Origin: Streptomyces silvae
GTDB taxonomy: Bacteria > Actinomycetota > Actinomycetes > Streptomycetales > Streptomycetaceae
Reading direction: 5' to 3'
Assembly (NCBI RefSeq): GCF_016745505.1
Contig: NZ_JAERUC010000101.1
Span: forward strand, 1-33,086
DNA length: 33,086 nt
The notes beneath the pieces were generated by a model, which was not told the DNA's origin, made no database searches, and was given only the letters and a program-made list of their open reading frames with translations. The position numbers and the translations under genes were made by a program. Below, one piece after another: positions 31,959 to 33,086 of this stretch. Each line of letters begins with the position of its first letter. The first letter of the stretch is position 1.

Positions 31959-33029
31959 CTATGCGACGCGGGTCGCCCCCGCGAAAGGCATTTCGCTGAT
32001 CGGCGCGATCCGGACAGGTGCGCCGGGGCGCGGGGCGTGGATCATCTGGCCGCCGCCGATGTAGAGCCCGACGTGGGTGACCCCGGAGTAGAAGAACACC
32101 AGGTCGCCCGGGGCCAGTTCGGACCGGGAGACCCGCTGCCCGGCGTTGATCTGGGTGTACGTCGTACGGGGCAGGGAGACGCCCGCCGCGCGCCAGGCCG
32201 CCTGGGTGAGTCCGGAGCAGTCGAAGGAGGCCGGGCCGGTGGCGCCCCAGACGTACGGCTTGCCGAGCGCCCCGTACGCGAAGTCGACGGCCTGCGCGGC
32301 ACGGGCGTTGGGGGCGGCCACGGAGCCGCGCGGGATGCCCCGGTCGGCGCGTACGCCGCTGCCGCCGTGCGCGGCGTCGGCCGAGCGCTCGTAGCCGGCG
32401 CGCTGCTCGGCGGTGAGGGTGGCCAGGAGCTTCCTGGCGTCGGCGAGCTTGGAGCGGACGGCGTCCTTGTGCTTCCTCAGCTCGGCCCGGCGGGAGGCGA
32501 GGACCGCGAGCTCGTCCTCGGCACGGGCGCGGAGCTGGGCGATGTCGCTGATCTGCCGGCGTACGCCGTTGACCGCGCCGGCCTGGCGGTCGCCCGCCCG
32601 GTCCTCGTAGGAGGCGCGCTCCAGGTAATCGTCGGGGTCGGAGGAGAGGGCCAGCCGGACCGCGGGGTCGATGCCCGCGCTGCGGTACTGGGCGGTGGCG
32701 TACGAGCCGAGGGTGTCGCGGGCGGCGTTGAGGCGCTCGGTCCTGCGGGCCGCCTCGTCGCGCAGGGCGTCGAGGGACTTCTCGGAGGCGGCGGCCTCCT
32801 CCTTGGCGCCGTTGTACTTCTCGGTGGCCACCTCGGCGTCGTGGTACAGCCGGTCGACCTTGGACTCGACCTGGGCCGGGGTGAGCCCGGGGTCGGCCTG
32901 GGCGGCGCCGTCGAGGGCGGTCGCGGTCGCCGCTCCGGCGAGGGCCAGGGTGGCTGCGGTGCGGGCAGCAGGTCCGGTGAACAGACGCTGCTTGGGCTTG
33001 CGGTGAGCGGCTTTCCGATCGGCGGCCAC
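31959..33029 (-). CDS. NlpC/P60 cell-wall hydrolase, secreted
   Basis: A 356-residue secreted endopeptidase that probably cuts peptide stems of peptidoglycan. A signal sequence (residues 1-46, basic start then TAATLALAGAATATALDGAAQA) precedes a long coiled coil (50-215) rich in Glu, Lys and Arg, typical of RipA/CwlO-like hydrolases. The catalytic domain (243-356) has the Cys-His-His triad C271 (FDCSGLTQAAW), H319 (THVGLYIG) and H331 (MIHAPRPG). GTG at 33029 is the likely start, with AAGGAC about 11 bases upstream. Only 57 bases of upstream sequence are in the window, so its promoter or any riboswitch cannot be judged. The protein is complete and the triad is intact. Confidence 0.93.
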   Translation of the reverse strand: MAADRKAAHRKPKQRLFTGPAARTAATLALAGAATATALDGAAQADPGLTPAQVESKVDRLYHDAEVATEKYNGAKEEAAASEKSLDALRDEAARRTERLNAARDTLGSYATAQYRSAGIDPAVRLALSSDPDDYLERASYEDRAGDRQAGAVNGVRRQISDIAQLRARAEDELAVLASRRAELRKHKDAVRSKLADARKLLATLTAEQRAGYERSADAAHGGSGVRADRGIPRGSVAAPNARAAQAVDFAYGALGKPYVWGATGPASFDCSGLTQAAWRAAGVSLPRTTYTQINAGQRVSRSELAPGDLVFFYSGVTHVGLYIGGGQMIHAPRPGAPVRIAPISEMPFAGATRVA

Positions 33030-33086
33030 GGGGGTGGTGCGTCCTTCCGTTCGACTGCCCGTCGGTGGGTGCCGCGGGCCCGCCGG

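Noticed and set aside
33030..33086. End of a c-di-AMP (ydaO-type) riboswitch upstream of the NlpC/P60 gene
   Set aside because: Such riboswitches often precede Streptomyces cell-wall hydrolase genes, but only 57 bases are visible and they show no match I can recognise to the conserved core.

Overview
The window looks like a piece of a Streptomyces chromosome. Base composition is very G+C rich, third codon positions are almost all G or C, GTG starts are common, and several gene products are typical of the genus: a LAXTG-type sortase-substrate pair, membrane-anchored Ser/Thr kinases, a PspC-type two-component system and DEWEQL-type secretion-associated proteins. It holds 21 protein genes I consider real plus one very short leader ORF. 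I see no tRNA, rRNA, IS element or CRISPR array.

Layout, left to right. 1-2100 (minus strand): a proline-rich membrane protein ending at a perfect 34-bp palindromic terminator, and a nucleotide-sugar dehydrogenase relative that lacks the expected catalytic cysteine. 2279-3985: glycerol-3-phosphate dehydrogenase. 4357-11436: three co-oriented genes for kinase-like membrane proteins; the outer two are intact Ser/Thr kinases and the middle one is a large pseudokinase. All three end in a similar extracytoplasmic domain. 11676-15199: a succinate-semialdehyde-type aldehyde dehydrogenase and a ChoD-like GMC oxidoreductase, probably one operon. 15304-18368: two divergent genes for surface proteins with LAETG and LASTG sorting signals. 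18712-19239 (minus): a stand-alone AroQ chorismate mutase preceded by a 23-codon leader peptide and a strong terminator hairpin. 19377-20963: GMP synthase. 21145-23901: a methyltransferase, a six-helix membrane protein and a DoxX-like protein. 24070-27380: a three-gene cassette resembling type VII secretion-associated genes. 27401-31178: a PspC/toast-rack membrane protein plus a small membrane protein, divergent from a PspC-fused sensor kinase and its response regulator (LiaFSR-like logic). 31191-33029 (minus): an acetyltransferase and an NlpC/P60 cell-wall hydrolase.

Most of the window is housekeeping plus envelope sensing. The most interesting signal is the apparent Phe/Tyr attenuator ahead of the chorismate mutase gene. 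It combines a likely leaderless leader ORF encoding Phe-Val-Phe-Thr-Tyr, a hairpin starting inside the Tyr codon, and a GC-rich terminator 24 bases past the leader stop. Other notable points are the pseudokinase whose activation segment carries an insertion of about 370 residues, the Cys-to-Gly change in the sugar dehydrogenase, and a ferredoxin-like cysteine cluster in the GMC oxidoreductase. All functional calls come from reading motifs by eye; no database search was run.
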